Shown: piece after piece, positions 43,515-64,000 of the stretch | How positions within the stretch are numbered: position 1 is the stretch's first letter | Layout of the letters: each line of letters begins with the position of its first letter | Origin: Leptospira kirschneri serovar Cynopteri str. 3522 CT | GTDB taxonomy: Bacteria > Spirochaetota > Leptospiria > Leptospirales > Leptospiraceae | DNA: 64,000 bases | Assembly (NCBI RefSeq): GCF_000243695.2 | Contig: NZ_AHMN02000008.1 | Location: 87,001-151,000 of the forward strand | Reading direction: 5' to 3' | Translations under genes and position numbers: made by a program | Notes under the pieces: generated by a model | What the model was told of the DNA's origin: nothing | What the model saw: only the letters and a program-made list of their open reading frames with translations | Databases searched by the model: none

Positions 43515-44107
43515 TTATTCAGTTTGTTTACGATCGATCTGAATTACAGTATCAATAATTCCGTAATTCTTCGCTTCATCTGCTGTCATGTAAAAATTTC
43601 TTTCTGTATCTTTTTGAATTTGTTCCACAGTTTTACCTGTGTGTTTATGATAAATAGAATTGAGAATTTCTTTTAGCTTGAGTACTTCTCTCGCTTGAAT
43701 CTCAATGTCGCTCGCCTGACCAGTCGCTCCGCCCATCGGCTGATGCATCATGATTCTTGCATTCGGTAATGCAGAACGTTTTCCAGCCGCTCCTCCCGCA
43801 AGAAGTAACGCCGCCATAGAAGAAGCCTGACCTAAACAAAGAGTTCTCACATCCGGTTTAATATACTGCATAGTGTCATAAATTGCAAGACCAGAAGAAA
43901 CATATCCACCCGGAGAATTGAGATAAAGGTAAATATCTCTTTCCGGATTTTCGGCTTCTAAAAATAACAATTGGGCCGTAATGACGTTTGCATAATCATC
44001 GTTGATTGCATTCCCTAAAAATATGATTCTATCTTTTAAAAGTCGAGAAAATATATCATACGATCTTTCTCCTCTACTCGTTTGTTCGATCACATACGGG
44101 ATTACGC

Positions 44108-44111
<4 letters not shown>
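43515..44111 (-). CDS. clpP: Clp protease proteolytic subunit with Asn at the triad Asp position
   Basis: Serine protease subunit of the ClpXP machine, 198 residues. Nucleophile Ser98 in [11 protein letters not shown] and His123 in [10 protein letters not shown] are in place. The third triad position reads TERNFYM: Asn172 (codon AAT) where most ClpPs have TERD. This Ser-His-Asn arrangement is also known in Listeria ClpP1, which works mainly in mixed complexes with a second ClpP, so a partner ClpP elsewhere in the genome is expected. The ATG overlaps the tig stop (ATGA), and clpX follows. Confidence 0.95.
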
Positions 44112-45463
<1,352 letters not shown>

Positions 45464-45497
45464 GAATCGACCTGGGGAAGGATGATATAAAAGAAAA

Positions 45498-45569
<72 letters not shown>

Positions 45570-45631
45570 GATCATTTAGGTAGATCCATCATTTCTAGGA
45601 AAAGTAAGGTGTAAACACACTTTTTGGAGAA

Positions 45632-46264
45632 TCATTTACTCTTCAAAATTTTTTGAAAAAATGGAATTAGATTTTTAGCGAGAATACGATGTCCTTCTGC
45701 AGTCGGATGAATTCCATCTTTCTGATTCAAATTTTTGATCCCTGCAACTCCATCTAAAAAGAAAGGAACTAAAATTAGATTTTCTTCTTTTGCAATTTTA
45801 GGAAAAACGGCTTCGAACTTTTTTCGATATTCTTTTCCTAAATTTGGAAACGTCTTCATACCTAAAAGAAGAATCTTTGCTTTTGAATTTTTCTTTCTCA
45901 CTTTAGAGATAATCTCTTTTAAATTTTTTTCGGTTTGATCCGGAGAAATTCCTCTCATGGAATCGTTGGCTCCTAACTCCAAAACGAACAAATCGAAATC
46001 GGAAGACATCGCCCAATCCAAACGAGCCAGTCCTCCGGAACTTGTATCCCCGCTTACACCTGCGTTGATCGTTTGAGAAATAATTCCTTTTTTAGAAAGT
46101 TCTTTTTCTAAAAGTGCAGGAAACGCTTCCTCGGGAGAATTAAGACCAAAACCTGCAGTGAGACTATCTCCTAAAAATAAAATTCGGATCGTTTTAGAGT
46201 CGGAATGAATAGAAGTAAAAAAGAAAGAACCTAAAATAAAAATCATTATCTTGAAAAAAAACAT
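45632..46264 (-). CDS. Exported GDSL lipase/esterase (TesA-like)
   Basis: An SGNH-type hydrolase (thioesterase, lysophospholipase or arylesterase) of 210 residues, with a signal peptide ([18 protein letters not shown]) placing it in the periplasm or envelope. The four SGNH blocks are present: [14 protein letters not shown] (nucleophile Ser), [24 protein letters not shown] and [10 protein letters not shown] (catalytic Asp/His). It is divergent from the NagZ-like gene, 62 bases away. Confidence 0.92.
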   Translation of the reverse strand: MFFFKIMIFILGSFFFTSIHSDSKTIRILFLGDSLTAGFGLNSPEEAFPALLEKELSKKGIISQTINAGVSGDTSSGGLARLDWAMSSDFDLFVLELGANDSMRGISPDQTEKNLKEIISKVRKKNSKAKILLLGMKTFPNLGKEYRKKFEAVFPKIAKEENLILVPFFLDGVAGIKNLNQKDGIHPTAEGHRILAKNLIPFFQKILKSK

Positions 46265-46326
46265 AGGATCATCTACTCCCGGAATTTGTTTTTACAGAAT
46301 TTCCGGTTTTCTTATTCTGTCAAACT

Positions 46327-48069
46327 ATGATCCGACGCTTTCTTTTTGTGTCCCTACTTCTTTTGGGTTTCCTAACCATACTCTATTATGTAAGTTCTTA
46401 TCAACAAGATCTACAAGCGAACAGTTTGGATGGATATTTAGAATTCCAAGCCAAAGAAATCGTAAACAAGATGAGTCCGGAAGAATTGTCGGGACAAGTA
46501 ATCCACGTATCAATTCCTGGCAAAACCTTAGATCAAACCGCAGAAAAAGAAATCGAAGAAATTCTACCTGGGGGAATTATTCTTTTCGGAATCAATTTAG
46601 GCACAAAAGAAGAAATCTCAAATCTGAATTTAGAACTACAAAAAAAGAGTATGGAATTTTCCAAATTGCCTCTTTTGATTTCAGTAGATCAAGAAGGTGG
46701 AAGAGTTTTACGAGTGAGAGACGGAGTCACTCAGTTTCCGGGTGCGATGGCTCTCGGCCAAACCAAAAACTCTGATTACGCGTATAAAGTAGGTTTTGTA
46801 ACTTCTTATCAACTCAGAAAACTAGGATTGAATTTTGTTTTTGCTCCCGATTTAGATATCAACAACAATCCGGATAACCCAGTCATCAACACTCGTTCTA
46901 TGGGAAGTACTCCGGAAATGGTTTCTATCGCAGGAATCGGATACGAAAAAGGTGCAAGAATCGGCGGAGCCATTCCTACGATCAAACATTTCCCAGGTCA
47001 CGGAGACACAAACGTAGACAGCCATCTAGGACTTCCAAAGATTGATAAGACCTTAGAGGAATTGGAAAAAATGGAACTCATTCCATTTCAGGAATCGATC
47101 CAACAAGGCGCAGAAGTTGTCATGAGCGCCCATATAGTATATCCTAAATTAGATCCTGATTTTCCGGCTACACTTTCCTCTAAAATTCTCAAAGGTGTTT
47201 TAAGGGAAAAAATGGGATTTAAAGGTGTAATCATCACAGACGCAATGGAAATGGATGCAATCGATAAACATTATAAAGATAAGGATCCTGGGGTTCTTGC
47301 TATATTAGCAGGAGCTGATATACTCCTTATGACTAGCTGGGGAAAAACCACCAGAGATATGAAAAACCAAATTTTGACCGCATACAAAAACGGAATTTTT
47401 CAAAAAGGAGAAAGAAATCTTTTAAAAGAAGCGGTGTACAGACAAATTTTATTAAAACTCAAACACGGAATTGTATATGAATTCTCCTCTAAAAAATCGG
47501 AATCAAAAGAAAAATTATCCGATTTAGAAATCAAAGAAATCGACTTCTTTCAAAATCAAATCGCACAAAGAGAGAAAAATTTTTCGGAAATATTTTCCCC
47601 CAACTTAAACACGGAAATTTCCAGGGCTTCGATCGTTTCTTTTCCTTCTTTATTTGATCCGAGTTCTGTCAAAACGGAAGAAACGATTTTTTCAGTGCGC
47701 GGAAAGGAATTTGAAACTGCATTAGAAGAAAAGAATATTCCAAACGTAAACTACTCAAAAATTCCCTTACTGGTAAAACAAAACAAGTTCAAACGAATTG
47801 TAGCGGTTACGTTCAGTCAGTTGGAATTGGACCTCGTCGCAAAACTTGCAAAACGTCATTCCAACTTGGAAGTAGTCGCACTTCATTATGGAAGTCCATT
47901 TCTAAAATTGAATACTCTTCCCAACCTTAAAATTCTATTTTCTTTTTCTCCTACGTTAGAATCTAAAAAAGCTCTTTTGTATTCTGTATTAGAAAGAAAG
48001 TCTACGATTCCGGTCGTGGATCTGATTTTAAAAGGTGAAAACGAAAAAACCGCGTCCCAACAACCATGA
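46327..48069 (+). CDS. Glycoside hydrolase family 3 beta-N-acetylhexosaminidase (NagZ-like)
   Basis: Removes N-acetylglucosamine from muropeptides or other glycans. The 580-residue protein has a single N-terminal membrane anchor ([18 protein letters not shown]), then a TIM barrel with [23 protein letters not shown], the general-acid loop [20 protein letters not shown] with its His and Asp, and the nucleophile region [13 protein letters not shown]. It is longer than cytosolic NagZ (~340) because of the anchor and a ~200-residue C-terminal domain of mixed helix and strand, as in the two-domain YbbD/LytF-type enzymes. The anchor points to action in the envelope. The stop overlaps hemW by four bases. 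Confidence 0.92.
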   Translation: MIRRFLFVSLLLLGFLTILYYVSSYQQDLQANSLDGYLEFQAKEIVNKMSPEELSGQVIHVSIPGKTLDQTAEKEIEEILPGGIILFGINLGTKEEISNLNLELQKKSMEFSKLPLLISVDQEGGRVLRVRDGVTQFPGAMALGQTKNSDYAYKVGFVTSYQLRKLGLNFVFAPDLDINNNPDNPVINTRSMGSTPEMVSIAGIGYEKGARIGGAIPTIKHFPGHGDTNVDSHLGLPKIDKTLEELEKMELIPFQESIQQGAEVVMSAHIVYPKLDPDFPATLSSKILKGVLREKMGFKGVIITDAMEMDAIDKHYKDKDPGVLAILAGADILLMTSWGKTTRDMKNQILTAYKNGIFQKGERNLLKEAVYRQILLKLKHGIVYEFSSKKSESKEKLSDLEIKEIDFFQNQIAQREKNFSEIFSPNLNTEISRASIVSFPSLFDPSSVKTEETIFSVRGKEFETALEEKNIPNVNYSKIPLLVKQNKFKRIVAVTFSQLELDLVAKLAKRHSNLEVVALHYGSPFLKLNTLPNLKILFSFSPTLESKKALLYSVLERKSTIPVVDLILKGENEKTASQQP

Positions 48070-49229
48070 CATACAATTCCGGAAATCCGATCTCCAAGAT
48101 CGGACATCCCGGAGTCTACATACACTACCCTTATTGCATTCAAAAATGTGAATATTGTGATTTTTATTCCGTAGGAAACGATAAAAATAAGGTCCCAGAT
48201 GAAGCCGGGCTTTTTCAGAGATACAAAGAGGAAATTACAACAAGAATTTCGGATAATCCTTTCATTTCTAAATTAGAATTTGACACTATCTTTTTCGGAG
48301 GGGGTACACCTTCCAGAGCGGAAGTTTCTGAAATTTCGGATTTAATCGTTTTTTTGCGAAATAACATTAATCTTTCAGAATATTCAGAAATTACTATGGA
48401 GTGTAATCCCGAAGATATTACTCCGGATTTTTTAAGATCTATCGAACAAGCCGGAATTAATCGTATATCTGTGGGAATTCAGAGTTTTTATCCGGAAAAA
48501 CTTCAATTTTTAGGAAGATACTACGATCCAGATCGTTATGAAAACGTTTTAGAAACTGTGAAAAGCTCGGGGATTTCCAATTTTTCCGCAGACTTAATCT
48601 ATGGAATTCCAGGTCAAACGATTCAGGAAATTCTACAAGACATCCAAAAGGTTTTGTCGGCGGGAGGAAAACATATCAGTCTCTACGCTCTGACCGTGGA
48701 AAAAGGAACGGAATATTCCAGAAAGGTAATGGATAAAATCTCTCCGAGTCCAGAAGAAGAAATTCAAGAAAAAATTTTAAAACTTCTACCCGATTTACTT
48801 TCGCCCTACGAATTATTTCAGTACGAGGTCAGTAATTTTTCTAAACCTGGTTTTTTTTCCAGACACAACCTCAAATACTGGACGATGGAATATTATCTGG
48901 GAATCGGGCCGGGAGCACATGGTTTTCTTACTGCGGGAAGATATTCCAATCCTAGAAACGTGGATACTTATAAAAGAAAGAATTTTTCCAAAGAATACAC
49001 AAAACCGGATTTCTATGAAGAATTGGTTTTATCTTTATTTCGTTTATTCCAACCGATTTCGATGAAAAGTTTTTATGAACTGATTCCAGATCAATGTCAA
49101 ATTTTAGATCTGCGGTTAAGAAAACTTCAAGAATTAGGACTCTGCGAATTTTCGAACGGAATCTTTCAATGGAAACCGGAAGCGATTTTGTTTTTAGATT
49201 CTAAAATTTTAGAACTAACCTCTTATTGA
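48066..49229 (+). CDS. hemW: Radical SAM heme chaperone HemW-like
   Basis: A 387-residue radical SAM protein of the HemW (formerly HemN-like) family that binds heme and a 4Fe-4S cluster. The cluster motif is CxxxCxxC in [15 protein letters not shown] near residue 27, followed by [37 protein letters not shown] and YGIPGQT. True HemN-only residues are not distinguishable here. Its ATG overlaps the NagZ-like stop (ATGA), so translation is coupled to that gene though the functions look unrelated. Confidence 0.9.
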   Translation: MTYNSGNPISKIGHPGVYIHYPYCIQKCEYCDFYSVGNDKNKVPDEAGLFQRYKEEITTRISDNPFISKLEFDTIFFGGGTPSRAEVSEISDLIVFLRNNINLSEYSEITMECNPEDITPDFLRSIEQAGINRISVGIQSFYPEKLQFLGRYYDPDRYENVLETVKSSGISNFSADLIYGIPGQTIQEILQDIQKVLSAGGKHISLYALTVEKGTEYSRKVMDKISPSPEEEIQEKILKLLPDLLSPYELFQYEVSNFSKPGFFSRHNLKYWTMEYYLGIGPGAHGFLTAGRYSNPRNVDTYKRKNFSKEYTKPDFYEELVLSLFRLFQPISMKSFYELIPDQCQILDLRLRKLQELGLCEFSNGIFQWKPEAILFLDSKILELTSY

Positions 49230-49707
49230 TTGAATCTATTCTACAATTCTTTTGGACATTTTCTATTCGATTCCAGGAAACTAACGTTTCTATTTTTATC
49301 CTTTGAATCGAACAATCAAAATTTAAATTTTCAGTGTTTTTACACACAGACCTTGTAGAAACAGTTTAAAAAAATTACGATATAAACAACAGATGCTGTC
49401 TTTTTAGATAGAATTCTATTAAAATGAACTGATTCAAATAATAAAATTTACCAATAAAAGTAAATTTGACCTATTTTCAATCTTTAAGCATATCTGGGCA
49501 ATATTCAAAAATAATTGTATACAATTTTCAATATATATCAGATTTATAATTAAACTCTCACGACTCATAAAAAAATGGATTTCGCATCGTTTTGTACCCA
49601 AACTATCTATATTCGATCCAAATTCTCCTAAAAAAAGCCCATTGAGCCATTTTAGAAGCAAATTTACGGCGCTATTCTTTTTATTCTAACAGTTAGGGAA
49701 AATAGGG
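49230..49707. other. Non-coding gap
   Basis: AT-rich gap of 478 bases with short open frames only, no hairpin I would trust, and none of the dispersed repeats. It may carry the promoter of the hot-dog gene. Confidence 0.55.
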
Positions 49708-50115
49708 ATGATAACAACGCATACAAAAATACATTACTTTGAAATCTCTGTTGAAAATTATCATTGTGATGAGGACAAAAATCTAAATTTAGAAAATGTA
49801 CAACTCTTTTTGAACGAAGCCAGAAAACAAGCTCTCAGAGAAATCGAATTGAATTCTCAAAACTTAGACCTAGCTCATATCGAACCAATCGTACTTTGGT
49901 CAGAAAGTGATTATAGAGGTCAGATTCATTTTCCGGATTCGATTTTAGTTCAAACCGAATTTAGGACCATTACAAACGCACGTTACAAAATCATTCAAAA
50001 ACTGATCCGAAAATCAGACAGTAGAGTTGTTTGTAATTCGAACTCATTTTGTATTCTTTTTGATTCCAATCGAAACAGACCTTGGAAACAATCCGTTTCT
50101 TTAAGAGCAGTTTAA
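49708..50115 (+). CDS. Hot-dog fold thioesterase-like protein
   Basis: A 135-residue protein whose layout fits the YbgC/4-hydroxybenzoyl-CoA thioesterase fold: HYFEISVENYHCDEDKN, a long central helix (LFLNEARKQALREIELN), then strands IEPIVLWSESDYRGQI, ILVQTEFRTITNARYKIIQKL and VVCNSNSFCILFD. The usual catalytic D...GH(V/M)NN motif is represented only by a diverged DEDKNLNLEN, so activity is doubtful. It has no operon partner; the last codons share an 18-base word with 50405-50422. Confidence 0.6.
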   Translation: MITTHTKIHYFEISVENYHCDEDKNLNLENVQLFLNEARKQALREIELNSQNLDLAHIEPIVLWSESDYRGQIHFPDSILVQTEFRTITNARYKIIQKLIRKSDSRVVCNSNSFCILFDSNRNRPWKQSVSLRAV

Positions 50116-50464
50116 AGTTGGTTCCAGAATCTTAAGATCAATCGGACTTACTGATAGAATAAGATTTTTTTGAAAATGTGGGAGTTACTGTATTTCTTAG
50201 AAAAAGAATACTTTATAAATCCGTAATCGGACAAAAACGCAGCTTGTAGGAACTACTACATGAATGTCTACGGCAGGTTCTAAAACAAGGTGGGTTCGGC
50301 AATGAGAAATATTTTTTAAAAGTATGAGTTCCTACATTTTTGTGAAATGAAAGCGTCTCGCTTTTTAGAAGCGCTCAATAGATTTTGAGATAGGTTCCTA
50401 AAAATTTCTTTAAGAGCAGTTTTCTGATTTCGGAATTTGAAACGACCGACTTGCAAAGTTCAGT
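50116..50464. other. Non-coding gap with repeats
   Basis: Convergent gap without a gene. GTGGGAGTTACTG, GTAGGAACTACTACA and GAGTTCCTACA short repeats occur near 50176, 50244 and 50324. The word TTTCTTTAAGAGCAGTTT at 50405 repeats the end of the preceding gene at 50096. Confidence 0.6.
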
Positions 50465-50946
<482 letters not shown>

Positions 50947-50950
<4 letters not shown>

Positions 50951-52656
50951 ACTTTTTTTAATCCGGCTAAATCTTTAAATTCGATCATTTCTTTTTGAGA
51001 CTTTCCAGCGGGTATCATCGGAAATACTTTTTCTTCTGCCGGTATCATTACTTCTAAAAATGCGGCTCCGTCGTCTTTTGTAAAAAACTCAATCGCTTTA
51101 TCTATTTCCGATTTATTTGAGATTTTCATCGCGGGAATAGAATACGCTTCCGCGAGTTTTACAAAATCAGGATTAAAATTCCATTCGGACTCTGAAAATC
51201 TTTCCTCGTAAAATAATTCCTGCCACTGACGAACCATTCCTAAAAAGTTATTATTGAATACTAGGATTTTGACTCCTAATTTGTTTGCTACGATAGTTGC
51301 TAATTCTTGAATATTCATCTGAATCGATCCGTCACCCGAAATACAGATGGTAGTTTTATCCGGTCTTCCGAATTTCGCTCCAATCGCTGCTGGAAGTCCG
51401 TAACCCATCGTCCCCAATCCTCCGGAAGTGAGCCAATTATTTGGTTCATCCATAAGATAATATTGAGCGGCCCACATCTGATGTTGCCCTACATCCGTGG
51501 AAACAATCGCTTTTCCTTGAGTCTTTTTATAAAGACGTTCCAAAAAGTCCTGCGGTTTTATTTCATTTCCAGAATTGTCAAAATCTAAAGGATGTTCTTT
51601 TTTCAAATTTTGAAGATGAGTAATCCATTCCTTACGTTCTTGTTTTTTTACAAACGGTAGAATAGCACTTAACACGTCCTTTAAATCTCCGTGTAAAAGA
51701 TAATCCACCTGAATTCGTTTATTAAATTCCGCCGTGTCTATATCAATATGTGCTCGAACCGCTTTTTCCGCAAATTCTCCTATTTTCGCAACTCGGTCGT
51801 CAAACCTAGCCCCTAAATTGAGTATATAATCACATTCTAATACTGCTTTATTCGCAGTGGCGGTCCCGTGCATTCCTAACATTCCAATACTTAAAGGATG
51901 AGTTCCTGGAAAGGCCCCAAGCCCCATCAGAGTTGTTGTAACCGGAATTCCTCCTTTAGTAGCTAATTCTAAAATTTCTTTGGAGGCGCCTGCGTTAATC
52001 GCACCTCCTCCCACATACAAAAGAGGTTTTTGAGATCGATTGATCGCTTCTGCAAATTCCTCTAAATTTCCACTAACCGCCGGCTTTTTATAATGATGAG
52101 GAGCAATTTTTAATCGGGACGCCTTTCTTACGTTAGTCGGTTCCGTTTGTACGTCCTTAGGAAAATCCAATAAAACCGGCCCAGGACGACCACCTAACGC
52201 GACTAAGGTGGCCTCTTCAAAATGTCTCGCTATATCGTCTGCCGATTTTATCAAAGCGTTGTATTTTGTGATCGGTATGGTGATTCCAAAAATATCCGCT
52301 TCTTGAAAAGCGTCCGTCCCTATCGCATTTGTAGCCACCTGTCCCGTAATGGCTAGAATCGGAACCGAATCCATCTTTGCGTCAGTAAGCCCGGTGACTA
52401 GGTTAGTTGCTCCCGGTCCAGACGTTGCGATACAAACTCCCAATTTTCCTGTCGCTCTTGCATATCCTTCGGCCATATGAACTGCACCTTGTTCATGCCT
52501 CACTAAGATATGTTTGATTTTTTTACTCTTATAAATTTCATCATAAAAGGGAAGAATGGCTCCGCCAGGGTATCCAAAAACGACATCCACTCCGTATTCT
52601 TCCAGTAGTTCCACCATCAATCTAGCACCGGTTATTCTTCCTGATTCTGTGGACAT
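50947..52656 (-). CDS. ilvB: Acetolactate synthase large (catalytic) subunit
   Basis: TPP- and FAD-dependent enzyme joining pyruvate to pyruvate or 2-oxobutyrate. It has 569 residues from MSTESGRIT, which I prefer over a reading 22 codons longer because GGGG stands just before this ATG and the family begins here. Visible are [12 protein letters not shown], the catalytic Glu in [41 protein letters not shown] and the TPP motif [15 protein letters not shown]...NNN. First gene of ilvB-ilvN. I see no T-box or obvious leader peptide upstream. Confidence 0.96.
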
Positions 52657-54180
<1,524 letters not shown>

Positions 54181-54309
54181 TGCCCTCCCTTAAAAAGTAT
54201 AGAATCGTCTTGAGGTAAAAGTATCTTTTTAGAATTTTCGTCCTAGTTCAAGACCGTTAGTTACTCTTAATTCCACAAAAACAAAACTCATATTATCTGG
54301 TGAGTTTTG

Positions 54310-54334
54310 AAAATTAAAATCGGATTTTAATTTT
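54310..54334. other. Perfect AT-rich hairpin
   Basis: AAAATTAAAAT and ATTTTAATTTT are perfect 11-bp arms around CGG, 130 bases after the TPR stop. Both arms end in T or A runs, so it could stop transcription on either strand, though being all A/T it may simply be a chance symmetric sequence. Confidence 0.4.
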
Positions 54335-54441
54335 CACCTCCTCCAAAAAAAACGAATTCCTATTTTATTATATTATATTTTTTTAAAGTATTTAACTACT
54401 TAAGTAATTTGCAATATAGAATTGAAAACGAAAATTAATTT

Positions 54442-54550
54442 CTACTATTATATAGTTATTACCCATAACTATATAATAGAGTATCTAATATTTCACATAG
54501 AATCAGCGTTTTGTGATAAAATTAACGGTACTCAACTTCATAGAGATCAG
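54442..54550 (+). repeat. Dispersed repeat, copy near 54.4 kb
   Basis: Starts CTACTATTATATAGTTATTA, continues through AGTATCTAATATTTCACATA and AATCAGCGTTTTGTGATAAA, ends TCATAGAGATCAG. It matches the copy at 40838-40929 with a ~17-base insertion duplicating the ATATAGTTAT palindrome. Confidence 0.6.
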
Positions 54551-54845
54551 TAAAAAGAATAAATACTCCATCCGCTTCTGTTTTATGGAAATGGTTGATG
54601 AAAGCAGTTTTGTTAAACTGAACTTTTAACAATTCTATTCTATTTTTCATATAACATCACCTACTTGTTTTCTAAGAAAACGAAATCACAAAAGCTCCCC
54701 TCCTCTTTTCATACCTCAAGGAATATTTCCTTAAATGACAACTAACGTTCATTTTATCTAATATTTTTCGCTTTATCCTTGTATTAATTAAAGTAAATCC
54801 ATAAGCTTATACAGCACACATAACGTATACTTTCGGAACAAAATT

Positions 54846-57377
<2,532 letters not shown>

Positions 57378-57455
57378 TTCTAAAGATGGTTAACTTAAAG
57401 TATTCAAAAAGCACAAGAAACCCTTGATTTTTCCGCCCTCCGTTTTACTCTGCGC

Positions 57456-57727
<272 letters not shown>

Positions 57728-58109
57728 TCTTATTTTAAAATCTTGTGATTAAAATAAAAAATAACTTCTCTTCAGACTTAAAATCAAAAATTTCTTAAAC
57801 AATTTTCGAGAAGTTCTCAAAAGCGAAAAATCAGCGTTTTTGTTATATTGTATATTTCTAATATTTTGAAATTTTAATTTTCTAAACTCAGCAATCCGAA
57901 CAAGGCAACGTGGTTTTTAAGATTTAGACATTCGGATAGAAGGTTGATCTTAAACATTAGAAAACCGAATTATTGATCTTAATACGAATTTATAAATCGA
58001 TCTTAAAAATATTTAAGAGACCGTCTATTCCGAATCGGCTTCTTTAAAATTTCGACTCTTTTAGGATTTTATGAAGGATGCAGGGACAAACTGACTTTAA
58101 ATCAAAAGA
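57728..58109. other. Non-coding gap
   Basis: Convergent, very AT-rich gap of 382 bases. There is no gene, no hairpin terminator of any strength, and no dispersed repeat that I recognise. Confidence 0.55.
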
Positions 58110-60113
<2,004 letters not shown>

Positions 60114-60130
60114 AAGAGAAGATACGCCGA

Positions 60131-60164
<34 letters not shown>

Positions 60165-60282
60165 GCTCTCGTTCGTAAACAAAAAAGCGAATTTGACTCG
60201 CATACATTCAAGTGAATTCATCCATTTTTTCAGACTTCTTTTCTGTAGTTGTATTTTGAATCTAAGTCCAAAATATTTGTGA

Positions 60283-61573
<1,291 letters not shown>

Positions 61574-61577
<4 letters not shown>

Positions 61578-61805
61578 TGTTAAACGAATTAAAAAAGGGG
61601 CAAGAAGCACCCATCGTTTCCTTACTTTCTAAACCGGGTAAAGAAGAACTGTTCCGTAACATTTTAGACATCGGATTACTTCCAGGTACCTTTGTACTGA
61701 TTCTTGAAAAATATTCTTCTCAAAACAAAATGGTGATACGAGCGGGTGAAATAGAAATAGCGATCCGAAAAGTAGAAGCAGAGTTGATTCAAGTAGGAGA
61801 AATCC

Positions 61806-61819
<14 letters not shown>
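61574..61819 (+). CDS. feoA: FeoA-like ferrous iron transport protein
   Basis: An 81-residue cytosolic SH3-like protein that works with FeoB in Fe(II) uptake. FeoA hallmarks are [29 protein letters not shown] and [20 protein letters not shown]. Two start codons ATGATG at 61574 and 61577 are possible; the first overlaps the ubiB stop. Its end overlaps feoB by 14 bases. Iron limitation control is expected, but I see no Fur box immediately upstream because the unit is internal to the ubiB transcript. Confidence 0.9.
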
Positions 61820-63911
<2,092 letters not shown>

Positions 63912-63921
63912 AAAAAATTAG

Positions 63922-64000
63922 AATGTCTCGAAAATTTCCGCCCAACCTGAAAATTATTTTAAGTTTTACAATTTTGTTTTTGATTTTATTGATTACGTAT
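63922..64000 (+). CDS. Start of an unknown membrane/exported protein, cut by window end
   Basis: ATG ten bases after the feoB stop opens a frame beginning MSRKFPPNLKII with a hydrophobic stretch LSFTILFLILLITY, like a signal peptide or membrane anchor. The remainder lies outside the window. It is likely the next gene of the feo transcript, but with 26 codons visible the product cannot be named. Confidence 0.5.

Larger units (their letters stand above)
54181..54845. other. Non-coding gap with a hairpin and a repeat
   Basis: No gene. It holds an AT-rich perfect hairpin at 54310-54334, a copy of the repeat also at 40.8 and 3.1 kb, and around 54580-54650 a decayed segment (GTTTTATGGAAATGGTTGATG, then AACAATTCTATT) that may be the wreck of a MITE-like copy. 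Confidence 0.55.

Overview
The window is AT-rich spirochaete chromosome, most likely a pathogenic Leptospira (L. interrogans group). I infer this from the protein families (FecR-linked adenylate cyclase, many PAS/HisKA_2 histidine kinases, adjacent tig-clpP-clpX), the AT-biased codon use, and intergenic DNA full of short dispersed repeats typical of that group. No database search was possible, so the species is an inference.

Layout. 1-2.6 kb: hisD, running off the left edge and apparently frameshifted at its 5' end, divergent from an exonuclease III gene. 2.6-6.4 kb: repeat-filled DNA, an alpha/beta hydrolase and glycerate 2-kinase. 6.8-9.3 kb: a response regulator/diguanylate cyclase, then a three-gene exported, cysteine-rich copper-type cluster including a Csp-like copper storage protein. 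9.3-15 kb: repeats (a 46-bp tandem array and an attC-like inverted repeat), two signalling kinases, a 1.8-kb gene desert and a cyclophilin. 15.2-21.3 kb: an overlapping three-gene unit of transmembrane adenylate cyclase, FecR-like protein and exported protein. 21.6-28.9 kb: ABC-F ATPase, a HisKA_2 kinase, a hybrid kinase and a cyclic-nucleotide-binding protein. 29.5-36 kb: a hydrolase, then a convergent unit reading kinase, SpoIIE-type phosphatase, and poly-gamma-glutamate genes pgsB, pgsC and pgsW. 36-40.5 kb: FKBP, RRM protein, SrkA kinase and a PiT transporter with a PhoU-like tail. 41-50 kb: GNAT enzyme, CXXC protein, then tRNA-Gly, tig, clpP and clpX as one unit, GDSL esterase, NagZ-like enzyme, HemW and a hot-dog protein. 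50.4-57.7 kb: ilvB-ilvN, a TPR protein, a chemoreceptor and a small unknown. 58-64 kb: an XPB-domain-only protein and an overlapping ubiB-feoA-feoB iron unit.

The strongest themes are signal transduction (one diguanylate cyclase, one adenylate cyclase, one cNMP-binding protein, five histidine kinases, one PP2C phosphatase and one chemoreceptor) and metal handling (copper cluster, FeoAB). The points most worth checking are the hisD frameshift, the poly-gamma-glutamate unit tied to a phosphatase and kinase, the copper cluster, the Ser-His-Asn ClpP, the family of about 103-bp MITE-like elements (three complete copies and one fragment), the 46-bp tandem repeat, and the attC-like inverted repeat.
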